NCBI RefSeq assembly: GCF_000003815.2
Contig: NC_049990.1
Location: forward strand, 1,940,225 to 2,004,224
Length of the DNA stretch: 64,000 bases
DNA from: Branchiostoma floridae
Lineage: Eukaryota > Chordata > Leptocardii > Amphioxiformes > Branchiostomatidae
Reading direction: 5' to 3'
Both the position numbers and the translations under genes were made by a program. This document shows, piece after piece, positions 20,701-31,984 of the stretch. Below the pieces are notes generated by a model. It saw nothing but the letters and a program-made list of their open reading frames with translations. It ran no database searches and was not told where the DNA came from. Numbering within the stretch: the first letter of the stretch is position 1; each line of letters begins with the position of its first letter.

Positions 20701-21671
20701 TTCAGTTGAAAAAACAAACTTTTAAACAAAATGGATCAATACAAACTATCAAAATCAACAACGAAAATAGAAATCAAAAAGTGAAGTGAAATCATACTAC
20801 AAGAGTATTAACACCTCTATTGGTCTACTATTCTCCCATCTAACTGCAAGTCTAAAATCTATAACGTTACGGAAAATAGCTAGAGATACTATTCCTAGGA
20901 GAAAAGGAAAATAACCATTTCAATACTCTTCGTCTTTAGACATTGACTTGGTACTGTTCAGTAAATGTCGATGAAGGTACAAAAACTAGCTTCAATGTTA
21001 AATTCTAGTTCTACTTTTTACAAATCAAGTGTTAGTTTTTAGCTTAGGTACAAAATAAATGTTACGTTCTATTTAATGAAAGGCATGTTACTTTCAGTTC
21101 TACTTCATTAGCAAACGATCAAACACGGTCTACTATGTACCTTTAAAGGAATTGCAAAACAGCCAACAAAATTCTACTTTTTCCTGCCTCGTAGACATAT
21201 CTTACTTACCAAAACGTGCTGGTTATAGTTAACTTCTAGTTTACTACGAAACAATTCAAACAGGATCTACAAAAGTTGGCTTCTATCTTGCTACAAACAA
21301 TTCTAACAAGGTGTGCAATATTCCATAGAAGTTACGGAACAGGAAAGGAACTGAAACACGATACACTTTCAACAAAACTGCCATCTTGGAAACTAAACTC
21401 TAGAAAACCAAAGTGACTAAACTTTACTATTTACATATCAAAATGAACACCATAATAGAAAAGGCTGGCGGCTAGAAACATGGAATGAACTGGCTTTACT
21501 GACAACGTGTCAGTGCATATAACCTTTCAGGTTCAACTGCTGACTAAACTGTCGGATCTGATTCATTTCCAAAACTGCTGGCTTCATCAGCACTCCTCAC
21601 ACCTGCTTCTAACCTGTGTGAGTTAGCTGGTGTCCATTAAGACGAACAGACTGAAATGCTTGTTGAACTTC
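20701..21671 (-). other. ZU5 3' UTR, poly(A) signal degraded, relic fingers
   Basis: Where other units have AACTGTTTATT (AATAAA on the minus strand), ZU5 has AACTATTCAG at ~20695-20705, which destroys the hexamer. Finger relics lie at ~21580-21670 (TCCTCACACCTGCTTCTAACCTGTGTGAGT, then CTGAAATGCTTGTTGAACTTCTCACAC). Confidence 0.55.
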
Positions 21672-22532
21672 TCACACTTCTACAAGTTCCGTTGTGTGAG
21701 TTCCCATGTGTGCCTTCAGACTATACAGCTGACTGAACTGCCTGCTGCACTCCTCACACTTGTAGGGTTTCTCATCCGTGTGAGTCCGCATGTGAGTCTT
21801 CAGATGACCCAGCCGACTAAACTGCCTACTGCACTCCTCACACTTGTAGGGTTTCTCACCTGTGTGAGTCCGCATGTGTTTCTTTAGATGACCCAGCTCA
21901 CTGAACTGCCTGCCGCAGTCCTCACACCTGTAGGGTTTCTCCCCTGTGTGGGTCCGCATGTGTTTCTTCAGACTATACATCCGACTAAACTGCCTGCTGC
22001 ACTCCTCACACTTGTACGGTCTCTCACCTGTATGGGTCCTCATGTGTTTGTTCAGATCACTCAGGTCACTGAACTGCCTGCCGCACTCCTCACACCTGTA
22101 GGGTCTCTCCCCTGTGTGAGTCCGCATGTGAGTCTTCAGATGACTCAGCTGACTAAACTGGCTACTGCACTCCTCGCACTTGTAGGGTTTCTCACCTGTG
22201 TGAGTCCGTATGTGAGTATTTAGAGCAATCAGCACACTGAACTGCCTGCTGCACTCCTCACATTTGTAGGGTTTCTCCCCTGTGTGAGTCCGCATGTGTC
22301 TTTTGAGATCACCCAGCTGACTGAGCTGTCTACTGCACTCTTCACATTTGTAGGGTTTCTCCCCTGTGTGAGTCCGCATGTGTCTCTTCAAATCACTCAG
22401 CTGACTGAACTGCTTGTTGCACTCCTCACACCTGTAGTGTTTCTTCTCTCTGACAGATCGCTCAGAAGAATCCTTTCTTGCCTTTCTTCTGACATCTCCC
22501 AAACTCTGGGCACTGCTTGTTGTCGACATCAT
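21672..22532 (-). CDS. ZU5: 9-finger C2H2 zinc-finger protein
   Basis: Protein of 286 residues starting MMSTTSS; the conserved start is the second ATG (22529), but the first is met first by scanning. Helix -1/3/6 residues: QDR, QDR, VAT, QHT, DDK, RSK, EHK, RHT, QSA. Finger 2 has Leu for the core Phe. The RSK finger is internal (finger 6) here, a sign of finger rearrangement. It ends [12 protein letters not shown]. Exon 2 starts at 22559 with acceptor CCCCGCAG and a small insertion before the ATG. Confidence 0.93.
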   Translation of the reverse strand: MMSTTSSAQSLGDVRRKARKDSSERSVREKKHYRCEECNKQFSQLSDLKRHMRTHTGEKPYKCEECSRQLSQLGDLKRHMRTHTGEKPYKCEECSRQFSVLIALNTHIRTHTGEKPYKCEECSSQFSQLSHLKTHMRTHTGERPYRCEECGRQFSDLSDLNKHMRTHTGERPYKCEECSRQFSRMYSLKKHMRTHTGEKPYRCEDCGRQFSELGHLKKHMRTHTGEKPYKCEECSRQFSRLGHLKTHMRTHTDEKPYKCEECSRQFSQLYSLKAHMGTHTTELVEV

Positions 22533-22559
22533 CCTAGATCTTGTGCTCTTGTGTAACTT

Positions 22560-23751
22560 CTGCGGGGATAATATGGTTGATCATGTAAGAGATCAATCAA
22601 GGTGTGTGTCTGGTGTGTCTGTGTGTGTGTGTGTGTGTTTGTATGTATGTATGTATATATGTGCGTGTGAATGTATATGTATACGTGTGTGTGTGTGTTT
22701 GCGTGTGTGTGTCTGCGTGTGTGTGTGCGTGTGTGAATGTGCATGTGTGCGTGTGCGTGAGCGTGTGTGTTCATGTGTTTGTGTGAGTGTGTGAGTGTGT
22801 GTGTGTGTGTGTTTGTGTGTGTGTGTTTGTGTGTGTGTGAGTGTGTTTGCGTGTGAGTCATATGCTAGAAAACCCCATTAGGTACAAGCCTTAAATACCG
22901 GAACCCTCGTTTGTCTGTATTGTATGTATTAGGAAATAATTACAGACATTTTTCAAACATTTTAGCAGTCATGTTATATGCATTCTCATTCTATTGTTGG
23001 CAACATGGGACAATTTTGGCGGACAATTTTTGTCTTTGTTTTCAAACGATAATCTCTATCGGGGGTGAGGAATCATGTGTCACGTCGCCCGGTAAAACTT
23101 CAGCGAAATCGGATATTTCTTTTCCTACTAGTTGTGCCGAAAAATACAAAGAGAAAACCTTAAAATTAAAACACATCTAACCATCAGTTACTGAACCTCC
23201 CCGGAAAATGCGAAACACGCCATGATGAACACCAGATGTTAGAATGGCGGGGACTTTCCAGCGCTAGCCCAGGGGCGGACGGAGGGGTTTACAGTATACC
23301 TTACATGTATCAACTTCGCCCTTTATGCCAGTAAGATATTTTTTAACACCAATAAACACTTGAAACTTGACCCTGCAGTATGTTGTAAATACACCTAAAC
23401 GTATTTCTTGTTTATAACGCCAAAAACATGAAATAAAGATTGACCCTCTGTAAACCTCTTACGAACCCCCACATTTTGTTTACGTTATCTTCCCCATGTG
23501 AAATTTGACAGAACATTTCCTCCCCTTAAAGAGAAAAGTTACAAAGGAACATGTGTATCTCTATCTGCAGGCTATGGTATGTTTTTCAACTCCCACAGAA
23601 GATAGGAAAATGGAGCTGAGGACACCTACCAAAATCACGACACGCTTCAGTTTTCTGTCAAAATACTCAAATCTACCAAGATTCTAGAGTCAAAATACAA
23701 TCGTCTACTCAAATCTACCAAGATTCTAGAGTCAAAATACAATCGTCTTAC
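22560..23751 (-). other. ZU5 intron
   Basis: ~1.19 kb with a long GT microsatellite close to the acceptor (22601-22858). This places an AC-rich tract on the transcribed strand where branch point and pyrimidine tract should be. The donor at 23750-23751 is normal. A 41-base direct duplication lies at ~23664-23745 (ACTCAAATCTACCAAGATTC unit). Confidence 0.7.
22601..22858. repeat. (GT)n microsatellite, ~258 bases
   Basis: Imperfect GT/TG repeat with GTAT, GCGT and GTTT variants. Open frames on both strands across it (for example HTHTH-rich) are artefacts of the repeat. Confidence 0.95.
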
Positions 23752-23851
23752 CTGAACAAACTTGAACCCTAGCCTTGCACACAAACACCAGTAGGTTGTC
23801 TCTGAAGCCGCGAAAGTTGTGGTCTTTGCTCCGGAAGGACGGGAACTTTTC
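23752..23851 (-). promoter_or_regulatory. ZU5 exon 1, 3' part (split by transposon)
   Basis: Matches exon 1 of the other units from the donor (23752) to GGGAACTTTTC, where a transposon begins. The remaining part resumes at 25146. Confidence 0.7.
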
Positions 23852-25145
23852 TAGCCTCTACCAGGCTTCGTGGTTTGGTGGTCTAATTGTAGAAATTGGT
23901 CAAATAGAGTAAATACAGTACGCTAGGGGAGTCAGCCGGCCGAGTAGGGACATTCTCCAAACCACACAGCCTGTGAGGAGTCGGTAAGAACACACGATAT
24001 AGAATTAATCCCCCAATTATTTGTACAAAGGAAGTATCTCAGCGCTGGACATAATTTAAGTCGTAAATCGTCCAGCGCCCAGTGGGGCGCGGCGGGCGCG
24101 TGGAACAGCTGGGTCTGGGACAAAGGTGAAAATAAGAACGACAACAAAACGCATGCGATAAAAATATTGCCGAAGACGACTACGTCATTTTCAAAGGTGT
24201 AGCAACATCGATTTTCAATGATAATTGTCGGGAAATCACCGTAGAAGATGGCCTTTTCGGCTTGTGTTTTGACGGCCCGAAATTTCAGCATGGCGCTCGC
24301 GAGGTCAATACGGGTCATTGGGATAGCCTACTGTAATGCGGGTAGAAGCGATGCGTGCGGTATCATTATTCTCTACATTTAACCTTACAAATGAATTGTA
24401 AGTTTATTCGTTAAAGATTTAAAGGAAAAAATATTTAAAAAAAATGACTTCATAATATTTATTTAAATAAAGGCGTCTGTGTTTCTTTTTAACAAACTGC
24501 TCGCCCATGCTTTTAGTGAAGTAGCCCGACAATCAGCAAACGTGACAACAAGCGGGGGTGATTTGTTATAACTTGTTTTTCTCGGGAAATTTCTCATTTA
24601 TCAGAAGGTATGGGACTTCTAAAACCCATACCATGAGATAAACAAAATCACAGACGTTATTTTCATGGGTGAAATTACTAAAATGAACCAGTCATTTTTG
24701 CCGCGTTGCCGGATTTGAAAGAAGGTTTCCGTGCGGACGGTGGCGCGACCATGTGCTAATGGCCCGCTCATGGTGGTAGGACAATCTATTTTCGCAAACA
24801 TACAGTTATTTTCGGGCCCGTTGGCTGCAGTTAATAAAGTAACATAGGTATCTAGCGTTGTTTTAGATGATACCTCTGACCGCTTCCTGTCACATATTCC
24901 ATGACCGGCCTCTGCTGTCAAGACCCGTCACGGGCGAGTCGGAAAGCAATAAATGGGTAATTTAACCACTTCGCACCTATTAGATAGCGATTAGTCGACT
25001 ACAAAGACGATAGCGACTCCTCACAGGCTGTGTGGTTTGGAGAATGTCCCTACTCGGCCGGCTGACTCCCCTAGCGTACTGTATTTACTCTATTTGACCA
25101 ATTTCTACAATTAGACCACCAAACCACGAAGCCTGGTAGAGGCTA
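23852..25145. mobile_element. Non-autonomous TIR transposon inserted in ZU5 exon 1
   Basis: 1294 bases with ~130-base, nearly perfect inverted repeats (TAGCCTCTACCAGGCTTCGT...). They are flanked by a perfect 9-base duplication, GAACTTTTC, at 23843-23851 and 25146-25154. Same family as 7103-7843 (identical terminal 14 bases, shared interior blocks). No recognisable transposase. Two interior minus-strand frames (23932-24318, 128 residues; 24619-24921, 100 residues) match nothing I know. The 9-base duplication and long inverted repeats fit Mutator-like elements. Confidence 0.9.
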
Positions 25146-25220
25146 GAACTTTTCCAAACCGCTGTCACTCTCGACTCTCCGAGTAAACAGGAAGCCGCGG
25201 CGGAATGACCCGGAAGTATT
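25146..25220 (-). promoter_or_regulatory. ZU5 exon 1 5' part and promoter core (type II)
   Basis: Resumes the exon 1 homology (GAACTTTTCCAAACCGCTGTC) right after the transposon. The core ATGACCCGGAAGT at 25204-25216 keeps the ETS site but has lost the CATGTG E-box half. Confidence 0.65.
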
Positions 25221-25430
25221 CTATGATCTTGGGTCAGACACCGACTCCTGATTACTCAACAGTTGTCGCGATATGTGACAGGGACTGTCATTCTCGTAAT
25301 AGGACTGTTTAGCCACAGTCGACGTTATAGGGCTGATATCAATTAGGATTTTACCATGGTCAATATTGACCGAAGGAGGCCATATATGAATATGTCGCGA
25401 TATTGCATTCTTCTGCATCTGCATCTGCAT
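25221..25430. promoter_or_regulatory. Type II upstream module of ZU5 (palindromes)
   Basis: Found only upstream of ZU5, ZU11 and ZU13. It contains TTGTCGCGATATGTG, a hairpin GACTGTTTAGCCACAGTC and the perfect palindrome GGTCAATATTGACC (25358-25371), followed by GGAGGCCATATAT. These replace the YY1/TATA module of type I units. Confidence 0.5.
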
Positions 25431-25495
25431 AAGTTACCCCCAAATGACCCCGCGAGGGGCAAAAGTAGGGGGGGGGGGGAGCTGAGGCTCCCGGG

Positions 25496-27076
25496 TTAGG
25501 GCGGGCAGGCCGCCTGCCTGGCACGGAAGTGCTCAACGTTGGGAGCGCTTACAACCGTGCCAGGCAGGGCATTCCACTCGGGAATTGTGCGTGGGAAAAA
25601 AGAATGTTTGTAGATATCGGTGCGTGCAAATATGTGTTGATATTTGAAGTCGTGACTACCCCGGGTGCGCCCTTGGGCAGGCTTCAGAATATTGCTGGCG
25701 TCTATGTTAATATTATTGTTGACTACTTTATAGAAAAAGGTGAGGCGGGCGTTCCTCCTCCTTTCGGAGAGAGGGCGCCACTGCAGGTCTGAAAGCATTT
25801 GTGTCACGCTGCTAGTCTGCCGGTAGTCATTTAGGGTCACTCGGGCTGCCCTGCGCTGGACGGCCTCCACCGCCTGTATCCCTTTGTTGGTGTACGGGTC
25901 CCAGACGATGGCACTATATTCCAAGTGAGGCCGTACCAGCGCTTTGTAACAGGTGGCCTTGACCCTAGATGGGCAATGGGTCAAGTTGCGCCGAATGACT
26001 CCTAGGACCTTACCAGCTTTGCTAGTGGCGTGGTTGATATGGGTGTCCCACCGCAAATCGTCGGACAGTTGTACTCCAAGATAGGGGTGGGACTTAACAC
26101 CGGTAAGGGCTTCTCCACAGAGGGAGTACTGAGTTATGATGGGGTGCTTTTTACGGGTGATATGGAGGATGTGACATTTAGAGGGGTTGAACGACATGAG
26201 CCAACGATTTTGCCATTCTGTTAGCGCATCGAGGTCAGACTGCAGCCCTTGTGCGTCAGAAGGCTTGCTGATAGTTCGATAAATCAAGCAATCGTCAGCA
26301 AACAGTCGAACATGTGAGTCTACGGAATCGGGTAGGTCATTAATGTAGTGCAGGAATAGCAGAGGGCCTAACACAGTACCCTGCGGAACTCCAGAGGTGA
26401 CCTTGACAGCTTTAGATGTTCCACCGTCAAAGACAACCCTCTGGGTTCTCTCCGTAAGGAAGGCCCTAAGCCAAGACTGAAGGAGGCCAGAAATACCATA
26501 GTGCTCGAGCTTGCTCAGCAGACGTTCGTGTGGCACAGTATCGAATGCTTTGCTAAAGTCAAGCACCGCGGCATCGACCTGTTTGTTCTGGTCCATGTTC
26601 TTGGCCAGGTCTTGGAGGGTAAGCACCAGCTGGCTCTCGCAGGACAGACCCTTCCTGAAGCCGTGTTGCGCAGGGGACAGAATGCCATGAGCGTCTAGAT
26701 GTTTCATCATGTGGCTGTGCACGATGTGTTCGAGCACTTTACCACAGACCGATGTCAGAGACACCGGCCTATAGTTTGATGGCAAGGTTCTGTCCCCCTT
26801 TTTGAAGATTGGAGCGATGTTAGCTGTTCTCCAATCTTCAGGAACATCTCCCGTGGATATTGACTGGGAGAATATGACCTGTAATATTGGCGCAATTTGT
26901 TCGGCTACGGTCTTCAGGAGGCGAGGTGGTAATCCGTCTGGTCCTGTGGCCTTGCTGGGGTTAAGACAGGAGAGCTGTTTGGCTACCCCCTCCACTGTGA
27001 TGTTAAGGGAGGGGATAGTTGGAGCTTTGGGTTCGCCAAGGGTAGGAACGGTGGTCTTATCCTCCCTGGTAAACAC
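25496..27076 (-). pseudogene. LINE reverse transcriptase part
   Basis: 526-residue frame, open throughout. Reverse-transcriptase motifs: SKATGPDGLP at 41-50, YRPVSLTSV at 102-110, LDFSKAFD at 172-179, GVPQGTVLGP at 229-238 and FADD at 259-262, followed by a thumb/connection region with HINHATSKAGKVLGVIRR. The frame is offset from the endonuclease frame at about 27,090, so no single protein can be made. Confidence 0.85.
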
Positions 27077-28275
27077 TGACTCAAACTGGGCCCCAGTGCA
27101 TCAGCCTTTTCTTTGGGGTCAGATGTTAGCACCCCCTGATGTCTTAGGGCGGACGCACCAGTAGAGTCTTGTCTGATGGATTTGACATAGCTCCAAAAGG
27201 CCTTGGGATTATCCTCGATGTTAGACTCCAGGTAGTTGGAGACATAATCCCTATGGGCCTTCCTAACTCTCTGCTTAACGCCCTTCCTACACCTCTTGAA
27301 CTTTGCCCAGGCTTCATTGGAGTTGGATCTCCTAGCCTTGGAAAAGTTCAGCCGCTTACGCATAGCTTTGCGAATCTGGGGAGTTATCCAACGTTTGTTG
27401 GATTGTGCGCTCACTTTTTTCCTGGGGACATGCTTATTGGCAGCACCACTAACGGCTGCCTTAAACAGCTCCCAGTTTTCTGAGGCAGTGTTGTGCTGAG
27501 CCTGGTCTGCAAACTCTCGACTGTAAGTTGCCATATCCTGCTGAAGTGCATCGATGTTAGCTTTCCTCCACAGGTATATGAGCCGATCTTTTGAGTTTGA
27601 TGTTTGGGGCTTTACTTGAACATCAATCAGCGGGATGTCATGATCGCTGAGACCTGGTAAGATTTTGACTCTCTCCACTAAGGTGGAATTTGTGGTGAGA
27701 AACAGATCCAGGGTGTTCGAAGTTTGCCCCACAGTACGAGTTGGTTCACAGACCATTTGTTCCAGACCACAGTCATTGGCAAGGCTGATGTAATTGCTAG
27801 TGAGAGTGGATGGATTGGAAGCGGTGGTATTAGCTTCAGGGTTCCAGGTCGCATCAGGCAGGTTGAAGTCACCTGCTAGCCAGATGTGGGCATTGTTGTT
27901 ATTAGCCCGCTTTTGCAGCACTGATCTTTCTAGTGCTGCAAAATCATCATGACCAGCTGAGGGGGGGCGATAGTAGGCCCCTATGTAGATGGACTTACTG
28001 TTAGCCAGATGGACCCGGACCCAGGTCAACTCGCAGGGACAGTCCGGGTCTGGGTGGTGGGTTGCTATGATGTTGTTCTTTACAGCAACAAGCACACCCC
28101 CTCCCCGGCCAGCTCTGTCTCTCCTGAACACATTGTACGTGTCCGGAAAGATTTCGCTGCTGCCCACTGACGAGTCCAGCCACGTCTCAGTGCCAACAAC
28201 AATGTCTGGTTGCACAGCTTCGCAAAATGCATGCAGTTCAGGTACCTTATTGCGGATAGATTGAAAGTTGATCAC
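26983..28275 (-). pseudogene. LINE endonuclease part
   Basis: 430-residue frame with APE-type endonuclease signatures: INFQSIRNK at the very start, TETWLD at ~24-29, RRDRAGRGGG, GDFNLPD and LSDHDIPL. The last ~35 residues are nonsense caused by the frameshift near 27,090 (around TGGGCCCCAGTGC on the plus strand). The missing N-terminal residues indicate 5' truncation. Confidence 0.85.
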
Positions 28276-28343
28276 ACAGGTCCTGACTGGTTTGGTATGT
28301 GTGCGGTCACGAGGCGGTGGAGTAATACCATATCCGATAGGCG

Positions 28344-28476
28344 AAGCAGAGGTTCGGCTCAGACTGTTTTTGACGTATTTCTAGGCGTTTCTGATGCTCT
28401 CTATTTTGTCCCCATTTCTTTGTCTTGAAAAAAGAATGTTTTCCCCGTCATCATAGCCGGCGCCAAACCTCTGCTT
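28344..28476. mobile_element. Fold-back MITE, AAGCAGAGGTT ends (133-bp form)
   Basis: AAGCAGAGGTTCGGCTC ... CGCCAAACCTCTGCTT. Copies at 53992-54125 and 61850-61982 share the interior (TTTTTGACGTATTTCTAGGCG, CTTTGTCTTGAAAA). Confidence 0.82.
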
Positions 28477-28829
28477 AGCTGAATGCAGAGCCCACTGTAT
28501 AACTGTAATAACTGTTGTAGCGTGGACGCACATTAAAGATTCTAGCCGCACCCCGGCTCTGTGATATCGGGTATTGGTGGACGCTACTACAGAGATTGTG
28601 TCTTTATCAAACACTGATGTGGTGTTGGGAAAATGAAAAAAAATCAGAAAATAGGCCCTAAATGACTTTCAAAGATACTGCAGTACTTCCGGTCTTGGTA
28701 TCTCGTCTGCTGGATATCATGTTCTTTTGGTTGGAATAAGAAGTAAAAAAGAAGTAACGGTGAATTTCTATACTTCTCGTGTGGTAACTAATTCAACGTG
28801 TATGACAAATTACATTTATTTTCGAACTG
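28477..28829. other. Spacer between ZU5 and ZU6
   Basis: Common spacer blocks (AGCGTGGACGCACATTAAAGATTCTAGCC, GTGATATCGGGTATTGGTGGA, CTTCCGGTCTTGGTATCTCG). No gene. Confidence 0.5.
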
Positions 28830-29668
28830 TTTATTTCAAATCAGCTGTTAACAAAACAGGTGAATATCAAAATCAACAACAAGGATAGTTACTAATCAGT
28901 AACTGATCATATCTAACAGAATTCTTACCACTACTTTTGTTGTTCTCTTATTTAAACTGAAACCGCGAGTCTAAAATTATCGTTAAGAAACATAGCTATT
29001 TCTAGTAGAGTACAATAACAAGGATTTATTATAACAGGTTATATGTTCAGTAGCAATGGAGGTACAAAAACAATTCTAGTAGTAAGTTTGGTACAAAACA
29101 ATCAAATGAAAGAAACGTGAATTAACCATCATACAAGTCAAAGATAAGAATCACAACACAATGTACTTCCAAGAAATACAATTCTACTTTTTCCCTTGTG
29201 GACATACCTCGTTACTGTATGTAAACATGTCAATAAAGATACAAAGCGTTCTAATTCTAGTAGTTTGCTACAAAACAATCAAACATGATCTACAATATTC
29301 CATCAAAGAAGTTTCAAAACAAGAAATAAACTTGATACAGGAACACTACAGGAAACTGAACTTCACTATTTACATGGGATCAAAATGAACACCATAACAG
29401 AAAAGGCTGGCGCCCCTAAAAAACACGAACTGAATTGGCTTTGCTGACAACGTGTCAGTGCATGTATCTTTTCAGGAACAACCGCTGACTGAACTGTCGG
29501 ATCTGATTCACTTCCCCACCTGCTGGCTTCATTAGTAATCCTCACAGCTGATTCTCGCCTGGGTGAGTCAACTTGTGTCCATTTAATTGACACAAGCTGA
29601 CTCACAAGCAAGCATTTTCATCAGCTTGATTAAGATGACGAAGCTTACGGACATCCTTGCTTAACTCC
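28830..29668 (-). other. ZU6 3' UTR with poly(A) signal and relic finger
   Basis: AATAAA at 28830-28835 (as TTTATT). At ~29590-29668 the minus strand retains a decayed finger; the plus strand AAGATGACGAAGCTTACGG and TTGCTTAACTCCTCACACTTGTACAAG align with finger DNA. An inverted repeat (GTGAGTCAACTTGTGTC / GACACAAGCTGACTCAC) at 29561-29605 is shared with ZU13. Confidence 0.65.
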
Positions 29669-30532
29669 TCACACTTGTACAAGATCCGTTGAGTGAGTTT
29701 CCATGTGTTTCTTCAGACTATACAGCCGACTGAACTGCCTGCTGCACTCCTCACATGTGTATGGTTTCTCCCCAGTGTGAGTCCGCATGTGTCTCTTCAG
29801 ATTTCCAAGCCGACTGAACTGCATGCTGCACTCCTCACACTTGTAGGGTTTCTCCCCTGTGTGAGTCCGTATATGAGTCTTCAGATCACAAAGCACACTA
29901 AACTGCCTGCTGCACTCCTCACACCTGTAAGGTTTCTCTCCTGTATGAGTCCGCATGTGTCTCTTCAGAGTACCCAGCTCATTGAACTGCCTGCTGCACT
30001 CCTCACACTTGTAAGGTTTCTCCCTTGTGTGGGTCCGTATGTGTACCTTAAGATGAACCAGCTGACTGAACTGCTTGCTGCACTCCTCACACTTGTACGG
30101 TTTCTCTCCTGTGTGAGTCTGCATGTGCGTCTTCAGATTCCCAAGCTTACTGAACTGCTGTCTGCACTCCTCACACATGTAAGGTTTTTCACCTGTGTGA
30201 GTGCGCATGTGATTCTTCAGAGTACCTAGCTGACTGAACTGCTTGCTGCACTCCTCACACTGGTAGGGTTTCTCTCCTGTGTGAGTCCGCATGTGAGTCT
30301 TCAGAGCACCCAGCTCACTGAACTGCCTGCTGCACTCCTCACACCTGTAGGGTTTCTCACCTGTGTGAGTCCGCATGTGGATTTTCAGAGCACCAAGCTG
30401 ACTGAACTGCTTGCTGCACTCATCACATTTGTAGGGTTTCTCCTCCTTGTTAGATCGCACAGAAGAATCCTTTTTCGCCTTTCTCCTGACGTCACCCAAA
30501 CTCTGGCCACTGCCACTGCCTGTTGTCGACAT
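29669..30532 (-). CDS. ZU6: 9-finger C2H2 zinc-finger protein
   Basis: Protein of 287 residues; the N-terminus carries a GSGSG insertion ([18 protein letters not shown]) and the variant SNKEEKPY. Helix -1/3/6 residues: QAI, EAT, QTN, KNT, QHV, ETR, VDT, RNR, RSK. The linker after finger 5 is TREKPY. It ends HMETHSTDLVQV. Finger 6 (NELGTLKR), the last finger and the tail match fingers 12-13 and the tail of ZU13, and the 3' UTRs match too, so the two genes share their 3' portion. Exon 2 starts at 30554. Confidence 0.93.
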   Translation of the reverse strand: MSTTGSGSGQSLGDVRRKAKKDSSVRSNKEEKPYKCDECSKQFSQLGALKIHMRTHTGEKPYRCEECSRQFSELGALKTHMRTHTGEKPYQCEECSKQFSQLGTLKNHMRTHTGEKPYMCEECRQQFSKLGNLKTHMQTHTGEKPYKCEECSKQFSQLVHLKVHIRTHTREKPYKCEECSRQFNELGTLKRHMRTHTGEKPYRCEECSRQFSVLCDLKTHIRTHTGEKPYKCEECSMQFSRLGNLKRHMRTHTGEKPYTCEECSRQFSRLYSLKKHMETHSTDLVQV

Positions 30533-30554
30533 CCTCCTAGACCTTGTGTGCCTA

Positions 30555-31821
30555 CTGTAGAGACAATATGAACGAACAAGTTAGAAATATTTCATCCATA
30601 GCTATTTTATTATTTGGTCTGCATTGTATGAATTCGTCAGTGAGGGTAAATAAGCGGTGAAAGTGCGGTTTATTTATGCAATAGGAACATAATTTTCATG
30701 GAAAAAGTAGGAACGAATACTAGGACTAGTAGGATTTTGCCGAAATGCACGCAGAAATCACAGTAAAACACAGCGTAGATTCCCTTCAGTAGATAATAAT
30801 AGCAGCAAACTACAGGCTCCAATGCGCTTGCGAGAACCTGGTCTGCAGTCTGACTTTTTGGATTTTGCGGGTTTCCTACAATTTTGTCACGAAAAACGGT
30901 TTTGAGGAGATTAACGTATGCTAACAAGATCGACATCTATTGATTACGAGCATAACAATAGGACAAAAACAAGGTTGTGTGACTTTAGACGCCATACGCC
31001 ACCGAAAGCTCATAGCTACAATCAGAAACAAACATAAATGGTGACCTCTCAAATTCTTACCGATTTCTCAGCAAAATATGTGGCGTCAGTCGGTCAATCT
31101 TCACCGAAATGAGTTTTTTTTTTTTGCTAATCAAACTGTCTTCTGAAAAAATAAGGAGAAAACCTTGAATTTGAAACCCTAAATTTGAAAACACGTCTTT
31201 AGGGCAGTTATTGAACCTCCCCGTAAAGTAAGGAGCACGCCATGATGAACACCAGATGTGGAATGGACAGTTTTCGGAACAAGGGCGGACCGAGGGGTTT
31301 GCAGTATACCGTTCATATCTCAACTGCGCCCTTCATACCAGCAAGACGTTTCTTAACACCACTAAACACTACAAAACCCACTCTGTAAATGTAAAATATA
31401 AGTATATACACCTACAGTTTCACTCGTTCTTACGATTACAACGCCACAAATTCGTGAAAGAAAAATCATCTATAAACCCCTGTAGGGCCCAAGAATTTTG
31501 TTTACGTTGTCGTTGTTTTCTGTCTTCTTTCTTGCTTCCCGTGTGGATTTTGAATACACATTGATAAAAAAAGTTCCTCCATTTTAATTGCGGAAAACAG
31601 CAAAGCTACAAATGAACATGTGTATCGGTCTTTTGCAGGCTATGGTCTATTTTTCAACACCCATGATGATGTAGCTGACAAGAAAATGGAACTGAGTTGA
31701 CAAGAAAATGGAACTGAGTTACAGTTGACGGGACCCGTACGAGACCCCTCCCAAAATCATGACACGCTTCGGCATCAAATCTACAGAGATTTTTTACTTA
31801 AAATGCAACACAACGTCTTAC
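30555..31821 (-). other. ZU6 intron
   Basis: ~1.27 kb, donor CAG|GTAAG at 31820-31821. Usual conserved blocks. A short direct duplication (TGACAAGAAAATGGAACTGAGTT) occurs at ~31676-31723. No other feature. Confidence 0.7.
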
Positions 31822-31984
31822 CTGAACAAACTTGAACCCTAGTCTTGCACAGAAACACCAGTTGGTTGTCGCTAAAGCCGCTTATTTTGCGATTTTAGTT
31901 TCGGAAAGACGGGAATTTTTCCAAACCGCTGTCTCTCTCGACACTCCGAGTAAACAGGAAGACGGCGTCATGTGACCCGGAAGT
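31822..31984 (-). promoter_or_regulatory. ZU6 exon 1 and promoter core (type I)
   Basis: Donor end at 31822; TCATGTGACCCGGAAGT at 31968-31984, identical to ZU2 and ZU3. Confidence 0.72.

Larger units (their letters stand above)
25431..28321 (-). mobile_element. LINE (CR1/L2-like), 5' truncated, frameshifted
   Basis: Minus-strand element starting near the first residues of the endonuclease domain and ending in a short (ATGCAG)n tail (TCTGCATCTGCATCTGCAT at ~25414-25432 on the plus strand), typical of LINEs with microsatellite tails. It separates the ZU5 promoter from the next spacer. Its two reading frames are listed separately. It is much more GC-rich than its surroundings. Confidence 0.85.

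Noticed and set aside
22529-22861. Frames rich in HTHTH or VCVCVC in the GT tract
   Set aside because: Low-complexity artefacts of the (GT)n microsatellite on both strands.
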